Translations under genes and position numbers: made by a program | Notes under the pieces: model-generated | What the model saw: only the letters and a program-made list of their open reading frames with translations | What the model was told of the DNA's origin: nothing | The model's database searches: none | In this document: in pieces, positions 24,191 through 34,779 of the stretch | Position numbering within the stretch: the stretch's first letter is position 1 | Layout: each line of letters begins with the position of its first letter | Source: Bufo bufo | Taxonomy: Eukaryota; Chordata; Amphibia; Anura; Bufonidae | Direction of reading: 5' to 3' | Assembly: GCF_905171765.1 (NCBI RefSeq) | Contig: NC_053393.1 | Coordinates: 189,747,921 to 189,811,920, forward strand | DNA: 64,000 bases

Positions 24191-25041
24191 TAGAAACATA
24201 GAAACATAGAATGTGTCGGCAGATAAGAACCATTTGGCCCATCTAGTCTGCCCAATATACTGAATACTATGAATAGCCCCTGGCCCTATCTTATATGAAG
24301 GATGGCCTTATGCCTATCCCATGCATGCTTAAACTCCTTCACTGTATTTGCAGCTTCCACTTCTGCAGGAAGGCTATTCCAGGCATCCACTACTCTCTCA
24401 GTAAAGTAATACTTCCTGATATTACTTTTAAACCTTTGCCCCTCTAATTTAAAACTATGTCCTCTTGTAGCAGTTTTTCTTCTTTTAAATATTCTCTCCT
24501 CTTTTACCTTGTTCATTCCCTTTATGTATTTAAAAGTTTCTATCATATCCCCTCTGTCTCATCTTTCTTCCAAGCTATACATTTTAAGGTCCTTTAATCT
24601 TTCCTGGTAAGTTTTATCCTGCAATCCATGTACCAGTTTAGTAGCTCTTCTCTGAACTCTCTCCAAAGTATCGATATCCTTCTGGAGATATGGTCTCCAG
24701 TACTGCGCACAATACTCCAAATGAGGTCTCACTAGTGCTCTGTAGAGCGGCATGAGCACCTCCCTTTTTCTACTGGTAATGCCTCTCCCTATACAGCCAA
24801 GCATTCTGCTAGCATTTCCTGCTGCTCTATGACATTGTCTGCCTACCTTTAAGTCTTCTGAAATAATGACTTCTAAATTCCTTTCCTCAGATACTGAGGT
24901 TAGGACTGTGTCACTGATTTCATATTCTGCTCTTGGGTTTTTACGCCCCAGGTGCATTATCTTGCACTTATCAACATTAAATTTTAGCTGCCAGATTTTT
25001 GACCATTCCTCTAGTTTTCTTAAATCCTTTTCCATTTGGTG
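24191..25041 (-). mobile_element. 5'-truncated CR1-like non-LTR retrotransposon
   Basis: On the minus strand the element ends in 8-bp repeats (TTTCTATG)n at 24191-24212, the kind of 3' tail typical of CR1 elements. Upstream of that tail are a short 3' UTR and the C-terminal part of the ORF2 protein. The 5' end is cut at about 25041, inside the reverse transcriptase domain, as usual for dead-on-arrival LINE copies. It is inserted next to or within the 5' part of a plus-strand LINE. Confidence 0.85.
24286..25035 (-). pseudogene. CR1-like ORF2 fragment (RT thumb and C-terminal domain)
   Basis: Starts at about 25035 with residues resembling LRKLEEWSKIWQLKFNVDKC, the region just after the RT catalytic motif. 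It continues through LVRPHLEYCAQYWRPYLQ and LERVQRRATKLVHGL, which are typical of the C-terminal connection in CR1/jockey-type reverse transcriptases. The frame is interrupted by a stop at about 24559-24561 (LEERDRG region). The same protein resumes to 24286 with KRRKTATRGHSFKL and VVDAWNSLPAEVE, the usual C-terminus before the 3' UTR. The YADD catalytic motif itself is missing because of the 5' truncation. The fragment cannot support retrotransposition. Confidence 0.85.
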
Positions 25042-25599
25042 TAGCCCTTAAGGGCATCAACCCACCCATCTGACCCCCTGAACAGATCTGTTTGTTTACA
25101 TAAAAGCCTTCCTCTCCAAACACACACAGCCACCTCATGCTCTCTCCTACTCTCACCTACTAACACTTTCTCGGATACTCCTTACTACTGGTGATATATC
25201 TCCAAATTCTGGTCCGCTTCAGCAAATCCCAACTATCATATCTACCTCATACGAGTCGCACCACGATCTCCTTCTACAAATTTCTGCACCCCCTTAAACC
25301 TGAAAAACATACATCTGACGCCTGCTTCCCCGACCCTCTTGCAGGAGCATTATGGAATGTCTCTCTGTCTGCAATAAACTATCCTTCATTCACAACCTTT
25401 TCATCTCTTCCTGGCTTTGACAAAAACATGTGTGACACCATCTGACACTGCCTCCCCTGACACACTCTCTTATGACAGATTTCCTTTTACTTACACCTCC
25501 CGCCTCGGCAGGAAACATGGTGGATGAGTTTGTCTTATAGAATCTTCTTCAGTCCAACTTCTCCCTCCATTTTGCTCCCTTCATTTGAAGTAGACTCTG

Positions 25600-25880
25600 T
25601 CTGCATCTACTTTTCCTCCAACCACTAAGTGGCTGTTATCTACAATCCCCCAGGCAAGAATACCATCTTTTTAAACCACTTCAACACCTGGCACCTAAAC
25701 TTTCTTTCAACTGACATGCTCACTATCAATATGGGTGACTTCAACATCCCCATTGACACTTTCCACTCAGCTACCTCTAAACTTCTGTCATTTACTTCCT
25801 TCTATGACCTCTCCCACTGTCACCCACAAAGATGGCCACACATTGGATTTTATCTTTACCTGACTCTGTTCCCTATCTAA
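25600..25880 (+). pseudogene. LINE endonuclease domain remnant
   Basis: The readable frame contains AVIYNPPGK, a 25-residue spacer, then MGDFNIPIDTF and further C-terminal sequence. GDFN is the conserved core of the apurinic/apyrimidinic-type endonuclease of LINEs, with the metal-binding D and N. Upstream sequence from 25200 has further weak matches in shifted frames (for example an LPGFDKNMCDTI segment). The fragment is frameshifted and stops before the hAT insertion at 25979. Which LINE clade it belongs to cannot be settled by eye; L2 or a close relative fits best. Confidence 0.65.
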
Positions 25881-26079
25881 CCACTTTAACTCACCTCTCC
25901 CCCATCCAACCACAATCTACTTACGTTCTTTTTACTTGTCTCTTTCCACCCCCCCACCCACCCTTCACAAATTGTCACTAGTGATGGCCTTGCATGTTTG
26001 CGATCCGCCGAACATGCGAACATATGACGATGTCCGCGAGCACCATATTCTTTGCATTGCGACGAACTTTGACCCATGA

Positions 26080-26225
26080 CACATCCATCAGGTGGGACAG
26101 GACAGCCAATTGAGACATTTCAGCACATGGACATACCCCCAACAGAACCCGATATGGCAGCTATTTTACATTATGTGTTTTGCCAGTGTACGGAGAGGTT
26201 GCATTTTGGAGCAGGGACAGACTGT
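26080..26225 (+). promoter_or_regulatory. promoter-like region of the hAT element
   Basis: Contains GACAGCCAATTGAG (CCAAT type), AT-rich CTATTTTACATTATG (weak TATA) and CGGAGAGGTTGCA at about 26191-26203. The last motif is shared with the much larger hAT (GGGAGAGGTTGCAG at 49431-49444), at a similar distance from the 5' terminus. Function is inferred from position and sharing only. Confidence 0.4.
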
Positions 26226-26394
26226 TAGGAACTTAGGAACACCAAACGCTAGCTAATAGGGCCACAAAAGTCCCTTTAAGGACTGGTAATGTTGTCGTAT
26301 CGATAGGTGTGATACACAGAGCGGTGTGATATACTTATAATATACTTTCTAACATAGAAAGTATATTATAGTGCATTTGTATGCTTCCAGAAAA

Positions 26395-27115
26395 TACAGA
26401 TTGAGGGCTGCGATCTATCAGCTTCCACAAAATAGTGATTGAGGTTTTCCATATACCTGCATCCACAAAATTACTGCTTGAGGGTGATATACCAGCTTCA
26501 ACTAACAACTGATTTAGGCCTGCCATATATCAGCTTCCACAAAATAGTGATAGAGGTTTTCCATATACCTGAGTCTACAAAATTACTGCTTGAGGATGAT
26601 ATACCAGCTTCAACTAACAACTTTTTGAGGTCTGCCATATATCAGCTTCCACAAAATAGTGATAGAGGTTTTCCATATACCTGCGTTCACAAAATACAGA
26701 TTGCGTGTTTTGATAGATCTGCTTCAACTAACAACTAATTGAGGCCTTCCATATATCAGCTTCCACAAAATAGTGATAGAGGTTTTCCATATACCTGCGT
26801 TCACAAAAAACAGATTGCGTGTTTTGATATATCTGCTTCAACTAACAACTAATTCAGGCCTTCCATATATCAGCTTCCACAAAATAGTGATAGAGGTTTT
26901 CCATATACCTGGGTCCACAAAACTACTGCTTGAGGGTGATATACCATCTTCAACTAACAACTGATTGAGGCCTGCCATATATCAGCTTCCACAAAATAGT
27001 GATAGAGGTTTTCCATAAACCTGCATCCACAAAATTACTGCTTGAGGGTGATATGCCAGCTTCAACTAACAACTAATTGAGCCTGCCATATATCAGCTTC
27101 CACAAATACTGCTCT
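26395..27115. repeat. 112-bp minisatellite, 7 copies, 5' of the transposase
   Basis: GCTTCCACAAAATAGTGAT or a close variant starts at 26421, 26533, 26645, 26759, 26873, 26985 and 27096, giving periods of 111-114 bp. Each unit also contains TTTTCCATATACCTG, TTACTGCTTGAGG and CTTCAACTAACAACT. Short plus-strand open frames are by-products. Confidence 0.93.
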
Positions 27116-27149
27116 ACTGTAGGGACTTTGGCACAGGGTCATTTTGAAA

Positions 27150-30023
27150 ATGACAGGCAGAGGAAGAGGCAGGCCGTTCCGCAGGGGTGGTAGGGGTCGA
27201 GCAGGTGCACCAGGCCGAAGCCTAAGTGGGAAATTGCAGAAGGTGCGTGCGATTATGTCAAATGACGCACCAGAGTTGGTTGAGTGGCTCACACAGCTTT
27301 CCGCTTCTGTACCCTCCTCATCCTCTGTATCTGCACCCTCCTCACTCTCTGCTGTGTGCACCCCCAAAGACACCACCACCACCAAAGCCCCTCCACTCAG
27401 GTCAGAGGAATTATTTTCCCATCCATCCCTGGACCTTACCGATGCGCAGCCATTCTTGGCAACGGATGAGGAAGAGGAGGTAGCAACGGCTGCCACCCAA
27501 CGGTCTGACGACAGTACCCAGATCAGCCCAAGGAGGGTGGTCCCCGCTGTTGCTGCCTACTCCAAGAACTCTAGGATGCCGGAACATGGCTTCGCAGTGT
27601 GAGCTTTTTTTAACGTGTCAGCTGCTGACAATAGTGTTGCCATCTGCAGCCTGTACTTTCAACGCATGAGTCGCGGTAAGCCCGACACTCACCTAGGCCC
27701 GACTGCCTTAAGAAGGCACCTGGCCTCCCATCACCGAGCCCAGTGGGAGCAACTCCATCAGAACCCACAAAGCCAAACTCCCGGCGCTCCACGTCCTGCC
27801 TCTTCTCCTTCTTCTCCTCTCTCCTCCCATTTCCCTCCACTCCACCTTCCACCTTCCACCGTGCCATTGTCGCGTTCATCTTGCACAAGGCAGACTTCTG
27901 TAACCCAAATGTTTGAGCGTAAAAAAAAGATGACGCCAAAAAATCCCCTTGCCCAACGGCTGACCGCTGGCTTGTCGGAACTACTAGCCTGCCAACTACT
28001 GCCATATAAATTGGTGGACTCGCAGGCCTTTAGAAAATTTTTGGCCATTGGCACACCGCAATGGAAGGTACTCAGAAGGAAATATTTCTCCCAGAAGAGC
28101 ATCCCTGAACTATATGGCCACGTTCAGCGGCAAGTTAATATATCTCTGGCACACAGTGTCGGTGCCAAGATTAATCTGACCACAGACACGTGGTCTAGCA
28201 AACACAGGCAGGCAAGGTACATAACTTTTACTGCCAACTGGGTGAACCTTCTGACACCCGTCAAGCATGTAACCTGTGGCACTCGTGTGGATTTGGTGTT
28301 ACCGCCACGGATTGCAGGCCGGCCTCTTCTTCTCCTACTACATCCTCCGTCTCCTCCTCGGCTGACTCCTCCTTTTCCACTGCTACCGCCTCTTCCGCTG
28401 CACCCCCCCAAGCTCCCCAGAACCTATTTGACGTGCCAGGTGAGACGTTGCCATGCTGTGCTGCGGCTGTTGTGCCTGGAAGCCAAGAGCCATACTGGTC
28501 CTGCACTGCTTTCAGCTCTTCGGTCACAAGCAGATCCATGGCTAACCCCGCTAAATTTGACAGTTGGTAAAGTGGTGTGCGACAACGGTGCCAATCTGCT
28601 GAGCACACTAAAACAGGACAAAATGACACACATGCCGTGCATGGCACACGTCCTGAACTTAGTCGTGCAGCGATTCGTTGCCAAATACCCCGGGGTCCAG
28701 GACATCTTGCGGCTGGCCTGGAAAATCTCTGTCCATTTTAGAGGATCTTACACGGCCATGGCTCGCTTTGCTAACGTTCAGAGGTGACACCACTTACCCG
28801 TCAGATGTCTGATTTGAGACTGGCTGACGCGCTGGAACTCCACCTTGTATATGCTTGATAGACTGCTCCAGCAGAAATATGCCCTTAACAACTACTTTTA
28901 CAAACTCTGCAGCAGGACAGGTTCTGGAGAGCTTGGTTTATTTTCACCGTGCCAGTGGTTGCTAATGTGCCACACATGCAGACTTCTGCGGCTATTTGAT
29001 GAGATCCCCAAACTGGTCAGTCGCAGCCAAGGTGCCATCAGTGACATTGTACCTTACGCCTTCTTTCTGGAGCGTGCATTGCGTTGTGTCATTGATCAAG
29101 CCGTCGAGGAACAGGAGCTGGAAGATGAGGAAGTCACAATGCTGAATGAATTCCCAGTGGGGTCTACTCCATCTGAGACAAGTCAACAGGACTCTAAAGA
29201 GGATTCAAAGGAGGATGGTGGCTGGGGAAAGGAGGAGGATCAAGAAGAGCAGGCTTTAAACTTTTCGGCGATCCCTGGTGTTGTCCGTGGCTGGGGGGAG
29301 GAGACCGAGATCGACATTCCCCTGGGCGATGAGCAGGAGCCAGGGTGCTCCACCGCTTCCAATTTAGTGCAAATGGTGGCCTTCATGCTCCAGTGTTTGA
29401 AGAGTAACCCCCATATAAAAAGCACAAAGGTCAAGGATCTGTACTGGGTGGCAACGTACTTAGACCCTCGGAATAAACACAAAATGGCAGACATGTTACC
29501 AGCATCACAGAGGGCTATCAGAATGCAGCATTTCCAGGCTGCTGTTGTGGGCACTGGCAGAGGAATTTCCACCCACAGTGAAACAGGTGTGGGTACCAAT
29601 CCTACCGCGCCTGCAAAAAGAGAGCGGTTTGAAGATGTGTTGGTCACTTTGGATATGAGAGACATTCTTGCAGCCAACCCATTGACAGCCGCCCTCCGGA
29701 TCCAGCCTTGGGGAACGCCTAGAACAACAGATTGCGACTACATCGGGTTAACGGCCAATGTGGACGCTATGAGAAGCGAGGAACCTCTTGACTACTAGGT
29801 GTGCAGGCTTGACTTGTGGCCAGAGCTGGCACAATTTGCCATGGAACTCTTGGCTTGCCCCTCGTCGGGTGTCCTGTCCGAAAGGACGTTCAGCGCAGCA
29901 GTGGGGATCATGACTGATAAGTGTACTCTCCTAGCTCACGAAAGTGTGGACTACCTCACATTTTCAAAAATGAATGAGGCATGGATCTCGGAGGAATTCA
30001 ACACCTGTGATGACCACATGTAA
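27150..30023 (+). pseudogene. hAT transposase (BED-finger, ZBED-like), dead by point mutation
   Basis: One reading frame runs the whole 2.87 kb, closed by four in-frame stops at about 27600, 28785, 28833 and 29796. There is no frameshift. The start is an ATG at 27150 followed by an RG-rich N-terminus. The BED finger (27590-27740) has lost its tryptophan to a stop and one zinc cysteine (ICSLYFQ where C-x2-C is expected), but keeps LRRHLASHH. The RNase H-like core follows: TTDTWSSKH (first D), VVCDNGANL (second D) and CMAHVLNLVVQ (C-x2-H). After the insertion domain come TRWNSTLYMLDRL, then an acidic stretch. The C-terminal dimerisation region has LDLWPELAQFAMELLACPSS and LSERTFSAAVG (catalytic E). 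A related, less decayed protein lies at 52101-55547. Confidence 0.92.
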
Positions 30024-31045
30024 TTGAATTTCCTCATGCCAGCCCACACATATCCGCCATTACACACAAAAAAGAATGGTCCTTGCCTTATGTATATACA
30101 GCTGCATAAAAGGCCTTTTATGTCAGTTGAATGCCAAATTTTTGGGGCCTGTACTGGCCGACAGTTACATATTTATCCTGGGACCGCCTAATGCACCTCC
30201 AGCCACAGAATCCAAAGTTCTTTGCTGTCAGGTGAATGCCTATTGCCTTATTTTTGGGGCCTATACTTGCCGACAGTTACATTTTTAACCTGTGACCGCC
30301 TAATGTACCTCCAGCCACAGAATCCAAAAGTCTTTGCTGTCAAGTGAATGCCTATTGCCTAATTTTTGAGGCCTATACTGGCCGACAGTTACATATATAT
30401 CCTGTGACAGCCTAATGTACCTCCATCCACAGAATCCAAAGTTCTTTGCTGTCAGGTGAATGCCTATTGCCTAATTTTTGGGTCCTATACTGGCCGACAG
30501 TTACATATTTATCCTGTGACCGCTGTAGGAAGGAACAAGGGGCCATCATTGATAGTTGGTACTTGTCACCGAGTTTCTTGGCCTCGGTGAGGTAAGAGCC
30601 ATTTTTTTTCCTGAAGTGTCAAAATTGCAGATTGCAGTCTGACACTTCAGCTGTCTAGTATGGCTGTAAAGCTGATCTGGGACGGCTCTTACTGGGAGTT
30701 GCCAAAGTGCTGGGTGGGTGGCTTCTCACCACGTTCCAGGCCGGGTCTTGGCAGGTTTAAAAGCAGTCAGCACTGTCATGTGGTGTGTATTACTCCTCTC
30801 TAACAGGGGAGCACAGTCAGTTTGTATTTGGGATCTGAGGCTTTGTGCTGTGCTGGAGGGCTGAGAGCTGCATGCTGGGAAACAGGACCCCTAAAGCCTG
30901 TTGTGGACTGCTGGTTAAAAAACTGCTAACAAGATGAATGTTTTGGTAACAGTGTAGAAGAAGAAGTAAACAGCGGCACTCACCAGTGTGTTCAAATAGT
31001 TGCGGTTTATTCCACAGATAAGGTACGGCAGGGGCGGACAATTCT

Positions 31046-31105
31046 GACACGCATCAAACAGCGAAGGCCGTTTCGCGCTACAAGCGCTTCCTCGGGCTGT
31101 GCGTC
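31046..31105 (-). ncRNA. hammerhead-ribozyme-like fold (type I, short stem III) in the Penelope element
   Basis: On the minus strand, from 31105: 5' stem I GACGCACAGC, core CCGAGGA (canonical CUGANGA with one U-to-C change), and stem II GCGC/GCGC with loop TTGTA. GAAA at 31074-31071 follows, then stem III CGGC/GCTG with loop CTTC, then TTT, then 3' stem I GATGCGTGTC. Stem I pairs at 8 of 10 positions. The A of GAAA pairs with the first T after stem III, as in the family, and the next T is the expected cleavage-site nucleotide. One extra T before stem I and the U4-to-C change suggest reduced or lost activity. Penelope-like elements are known to carry type I hammerheads with short stem III. I folded it by hand. 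Confidence 0.6.
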
Positions 31106-31279
31106 ACTGTGTACTTTCGCATCACCCTTTTTAAATGCCGGCGCTGCCCGTTGTCGTGGTGATAGACAACAAAACTGCGTCCGCATCAAAGGGTTGGATA
31201 AAATAATACAAAAATGTATACATGTAGCAATACAGTTATAAGTACCGAGCAACATGACAATAATGTTTGTAATATATGC

Positions 31280-33049
31280 CTATAGAAAGGAGCTTAGATC
31301 ATTCCTGTCATTCAATCCAAGCTCACCCAGAGCTTGCGTACGCAAAATCCCCCTTGCTTCCATCTGCAGGAGGAGGCGGTGTCTATCCCCCCCCCTGCAG
31401 AGGGGTGGACACAGTTTCCAGCCCTGTGAAGGAGATACAGTTAACATTACCACCATGGACATTTCTTATATGGTCTATGAATCTCGGGCAACCCTTTCCT
31501 GTTTTAATAGAGTTAAAATGTTCCCTCACTCTTTCGAACATGCACCTAATAGTCTTCCCAATATAGAATCGCCCGCAGGTGCACAGCAGTAAATATACCA
31601 CGTACGTGCTCCGGCAGTTGATGAAACTGTTGATTCTATGTTGGGTACCTGCAAACTCAATATATTTCTTTTGGGAATTGTGGGGGCATAATGAGCAACT
31701 ACCGCATCTGAAATTACCTTTTGGTATGTTACTTTTAAGCCAATTGTTACTTTTAGTAGACTGAAATCTGCTTCTTACGAGTCTATCTTTGATAGTGTGA
31801 CTCCTAAAAGAAACAAGTTGCTTCTGTTCTGTAAGTTCTCTCAAGGTTGCATCTCTCCTCAAAATATCCCAATTTTTAAATATTACTGAGCGAATCCGCT
31901 CTGCCATGGGACTGTATTTAAAGGAGAATGCAAACCTGGCACCCCTAGTGCTAGTCTTAGTCTGGTCATTTCTACACCTACTACTCATCAGTAGATCATT
32001 TTGGGAAAAACCCTCCTCTACTCTCTTCATATCCTTGTTGAGTACTTCTTCCGGGTACCCTCTCTTCAATAGTCGCTGTTTCAAGTCACATGCCTGTCTG
32101 CGGTATCCATTGTCCCTACTATTAATACGTCTTAATCTAATGAACTGTCCGTAGGGCACAGCTTTTTTCACATTTCGTGGATGGAAGCTGTCATGCTGTT
32201 CCCTCCCATACTATGAACACGTCGTCCACATAGCATAAATATGCCTTTAATTTGGCTAAGAATGGGTTCATAGTAGAGTAGAGAAACCTATCCTCTAATC
32301 TGGCGAGGTACATATTCGCGAACGTGCAGGAGACGGGGGTCCCCATAGCTGCACCCAGCCTTTGCCTAAACCACTCGTTTCCAAACTGAAACACGTTGTT
32401 AGTTAAAATAAATTCAAGTGCCTCACCAATGAAATCACAAAAAATCTGACTTTTTCCCATATTACCGCAAAAACACAAATGCAATAGCACTCTGCAACCA
32501 GCACTCTGCCCTGCCTCCATGGAGGAGCATGGAGGCAGGGCAGAGTGCTGGTTGCAGAGTGCTATTGCATTTGTGTTTTTGCGATTGTATGTGTATTTCG
32601 CCATACAGGGTTGTGCTGACTGAATCCCCCACATTTTTTCTTTCCCATATTAGTTACGATGTCCAGGACGCCTCTACACCCGCATCATGAGGGATGCGGG
32701 TGTAGAGGCTTTCCACATCGAGGGATACCAACTGGTACCCTGCCTGCCAATGCAGTACCTTAAAGGCCAATAAGAAATCATTGGTGTCCCTGAGATAGGC
32801 AGGGGCACTTACAAGAGCCGGCCTCAAGAGCCAGTCCACATACTTAGACAGAGGCTCTGTCACTGAGCCAATCCCCACGACGATGGGGCGTCCCGGGGGG
32901 TGGCTCAGTGACTTGTGGACCTTAGGTAAAAAGTACCATGATGGTTTCGTTGGAAACGAGGGGACAAGTTTGTCCAACATATTCTTGGGGAGGAAACCTG
33001 CCTTGGACTTTCCATTGTGTGAACTAACACCAAGACTGCAAACTGTCAT
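31280..33049 (-). pseudogene. Penelope-type reverse transcriptase and GIY-YIG endonuclease, broken
   Basis: Reading from 33049 down: FLPKNMLDKLVPSFP, then YFLPKVHKSL, PPGRPIVVG, TEPLSKYVDWLLRP and DVESLYTRIPHD, all typical of the RT fingers of Penelope-like elements. After a hairpin insertion the frame resumes with RLGAAMGTPVSCTFANMYLA and CYVDDVFIVW (catalytic YVDD). A linker follows, with FRCGSCSLCPHN (a Cys cluster). The GIY-YIG domain reads VVYLLLCTCGRFYIGKTIR, then RVREHFNSI. The last 40 residues lie in another frame because of a slippage at the C-run near 31390, ending at about 31280. The GIY-YIG motif marks the endonuclease-bearing Penelope group (Neptune-like lineages in vertebrates, from memory). 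Not functional. Confidence 0.88.
32453..32653. repeat. 0.2-kb insertion with a 55-bp-arm hairpin inside the Penelope RT
   Basis: TTTCCCATATTA occurs on both sides (32454-32465 and 32641-32654), a likely 12-bp target duplication. It encloses a perfect inverted repeat at 32466-32583 (arms begin CGCAAAAACACAAATGC, 8-bp spacer) and a short tail, ATTGTATGTGTATTTCGCC and onwards. It separates two RT blocks of the Penelope protein. A second 17-bp inverted repeat at 32672-32710 (CCTCTACACCCGCATC) lies next to it in the coding sequence. Confidence 0.75.
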
Positions 33050-33345
33050 TTTGTTTTTGCTTTATGTGTGAATAAACACTGAAGTTTTGCTTTACCAACT
33101 GGTTTCTGCCTCTGTACTGCGTCCGCTTACCCTGTCTACCAGAGCAAATCCCCACACCTCCAGCCACAGAAGCCAAAGTTATTTGCTGTCAGGTGAATGC
33201 CTATTGCCTAATTTTTGGGGCCTGTACAGGCCGACAGTTAAATTTTTATCCTGTGACCGCCTAATGTACCTCCATCCACAGAATCCAAAGTTCTTTTCTG
33301 TCAGGTGAATGCCTATTGGCAAATTTTTGGGGCCTGTACTGGCCG

Positions 33346-33413
33346 ATGTGGTGGTGTATGGAGGCAAAAATGTTAGAATTGTGTCGATGTCCCAATATTT
33401 ATGGACCTAACTG
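33346..33413. mobile_element. terminal fragment of a Tc1-like element
   Basis: About 68 bp ending ATATTTATGGACCTAACTG followed by TA. Read on the minus strand this begins CAGTTAGGTCCATAAATAT, which I recognise as a Tc1/mariner-type inverted repeat start. The other end is missing. It interrupts a 112-bp unit of the hAT 3' array. Confidence 0.6.
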
Positions 33414-33545
33414 TATTTATCCTGTGACCGCCTAATGCACCTCCAGCCACAGAATCCAGAGTTCTTTGCTGTCAGGTGAATGCTTATTCCCCATTTTTTT
33501 TGGGGCCTGTACTGGCCGACAGTTAAATTTTTTATCTTAAGCCAC

Positions 33546-34768
33546 ATAATCACACCCTTGTCTCACTGCTCTGCCTCTCATTATGTTGGCGTATCAACCG
33601 CTGTCACCATAAGGACCTTCTAATGTCACAGGGTCATGTGACTGTGCCCCCACCCCGTACTGTGCCCTTCACCCCGTACTGTGCCCCCTTATACCCCGCA
33701 TTGTGCCCTCTTACCACACGCTGTGCAGTGCCCCAACTCATTCCCTTTACTGTGCCCTCTTATACCCTTTTATACGGTCACGGTATGGCGGTGTTATCCG
33801 GTCACTGTACAGAGGTGTTATCCGGTCAATGTATGGCGGTGGTATTCAATAACTGGATGGCCATAACTGTATTCTTTTCCCTGCCCACGCCATCCATTTT
33901 TAGACCTGGCATGAGTGGGAAAAATATGCAGATCGCAGTGCTAAGGACCTTTGCGCCACAATATGTGTCAGAAATACGCCTAACATAGATGTTTTTCTAT
34001 ATAATAAATAACCACCAAATTGTATTATTATTCGGGGGTAGGGCTAATATCTTTATATTATATATATTCTAGTGTATTATACTGTGACCTGTATTAACCA
34101 AAAGAAAATGATCCTTGGGAAACACAGTCCTCATCCCTGACGACCAGGACCAGGTAGCGCTCTGTAAGTACATGGCGGCCTCCCCTCTCCGCCACGCTGC
34201 TCCGCTGTGTACTGGTGCATATTCTGACACTAGGACTGGGTTCACATCCTATTTTTGCCATCCATTTAATGCATACCAAAAATGTAAAAGTTAACAGATG
34301 CCTCAGACTGATGCCGTACAGTGGTGTCCGTTCACCATACAGTTCCATGGTAGAAAAAAAAATTACGTTAACATATGCATTTTTTCAATGGACTCTGCAG
34401 GATACAAAAACGTTGAGTGCTGCACATTTGTATACATCAAACTGATAGGAAATAAAAAAATTCTATGCTCCAGCAGGGCACATTTTTGAGAATTTCCCTT
34501 TAAGATGCATAAAATTGGCCCCTGATTAAAATACATATTTTTTGTGGGAATTTTTGCCAATGATCCCCCTCTGGTATATCACTGTCCATGTTGTGGGACC
34601 ATATGTCTACTTCTAGTAAGTGTTTGCTGGCTGCAAATATGACCTGAAGGTTTTTCAGGTTCGCCTGCCATTAAAGTGAATGGTGCCCGCCACGAACGCA
34701 CGGTTCGCGAACATTTGATCGCGAATGCGCAAACGCGAATCATCCCGGACGATGTTCGTCCATCACTA
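33546..34768. other. hAT 3' region with short GC-rich tandem repeats and terminal repeat
   Basis: 33640-33765 has repeated (A/C)CTGTGCCC(C/T).. units. 33773-33850 has three copies of about 28 bp reading CGGTCA.(G/T)GTA..G.GGTGTTATC. 33990-34600 is AT-rich with no gene recognised. 34650-34768 is the hAT terminal region, with CGAACGCACGGTTCGCGAAC, GCGAATGCGCAAACGCGAAT and the end CCATCACTA. Confidence 0.6.
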
Positions 34769-34779
34769 ATTGTCACACC

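Larger units (their letters stand above)
30952..33050 (-). mobile_element. 5'-truncated Penelope-like element with GIY-YIG domain
   Basis: Minus strand. The order from 33050 downwards is N-terminal RT region, RT catalytic region, linker, GIY-YIG endonuclease (ending at about 31280), then a 3' region with a hammerhead-like fold and a GGAATAAACC signal ending near 30952. It lies within the LTR-like sequence. The 5' part is missing. A 0.2-kb insertion (32453-32653) and a frameshift at a C-run (31388-31396) break the coding frame. Confidence 0.88.
30524..33156 (+). mobile_element. putative solo LTR, interrupted by a Penelope-like element
   Basis: Starts TGTAGGAAGGAAC and ends CCCCACA, with TG..CA ends. 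It has a GGTTTAAAAGC TATA-like box at about 30756 and a GAATAAAC polyadenylation-type signal at about 33070, followed by a GT/CT-rich stretch. These suggest an LTR of roughly 0.5 kb once the Penelope insertion is removed. I find no clean target duplication, and the sequence replaces part of a 112-bp unit. Recombination within the tandem array after insertion could explain that. LTR class unknown. Confidence 0.5.
30100..33545. repeat. 112-bp minisatellite 3' of the transposase, split by an insertion
   Basis: Units contain TTTGCTGTCAGGTGAATGCC, TTTTTGGGGCCTGTACTGGC, CGACAGTTACAT and CTGTGACCGCCTAATG. Unit starts are at 30221, 30333 and 30445, then 33182, 33294 and 33465 beyond the 30524-33156 insertion. 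The last interval is longer because of a 68-bp Tc1-like fragment. The period is 112 bp, the same as the 5' array, but the sequence is unrelated. Confidence 0.9.
25979..34768 (+). mobile_element. 8.8-kb hAT element with tandem repeats on both sides of its transposase
   Basis: Flanked by the 8-bp duplication ATTGTCAC (25971-25978 and 34769-34776). The ends are TAGTGATGG on the left and CCATCACTA on the right. Gene order is a short promoter region, a 112-bp tandem array, a BED-finger transposase pseudogene, a second 112-bp tandem array of different sequence, then the 3' terminal region. An LTR-like element carrying a Penelope-like element interrupts the second array. Its plus-strand orientation matches the LINE it split. 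Confidence 0.93.

Noticed and set aside
24559..25035. Independent host protein with an LVRPHLEYCAQYW motif
   Set aside because: The motif is typical of CR1/jockey-type ORF2, and the element's 8-bp tail lies downstream, so it is a LINE fragment.
25191..25445. 84-codon plus-strand open frame as a possible host gene
   Set aside because: It lies within decayed LINE sequence upstream of the endonuclease remnant and has no splice-like or conserved features I can identify.
32191..33049. Retroviral or telomerase-like reverse transcriptase
   Set aside because: The RT motifs (LPKVHK, GRPIV, TEPLSKYVD, YVDD) together with the GIY-YIG domain downstream identify a Penelope-like element.
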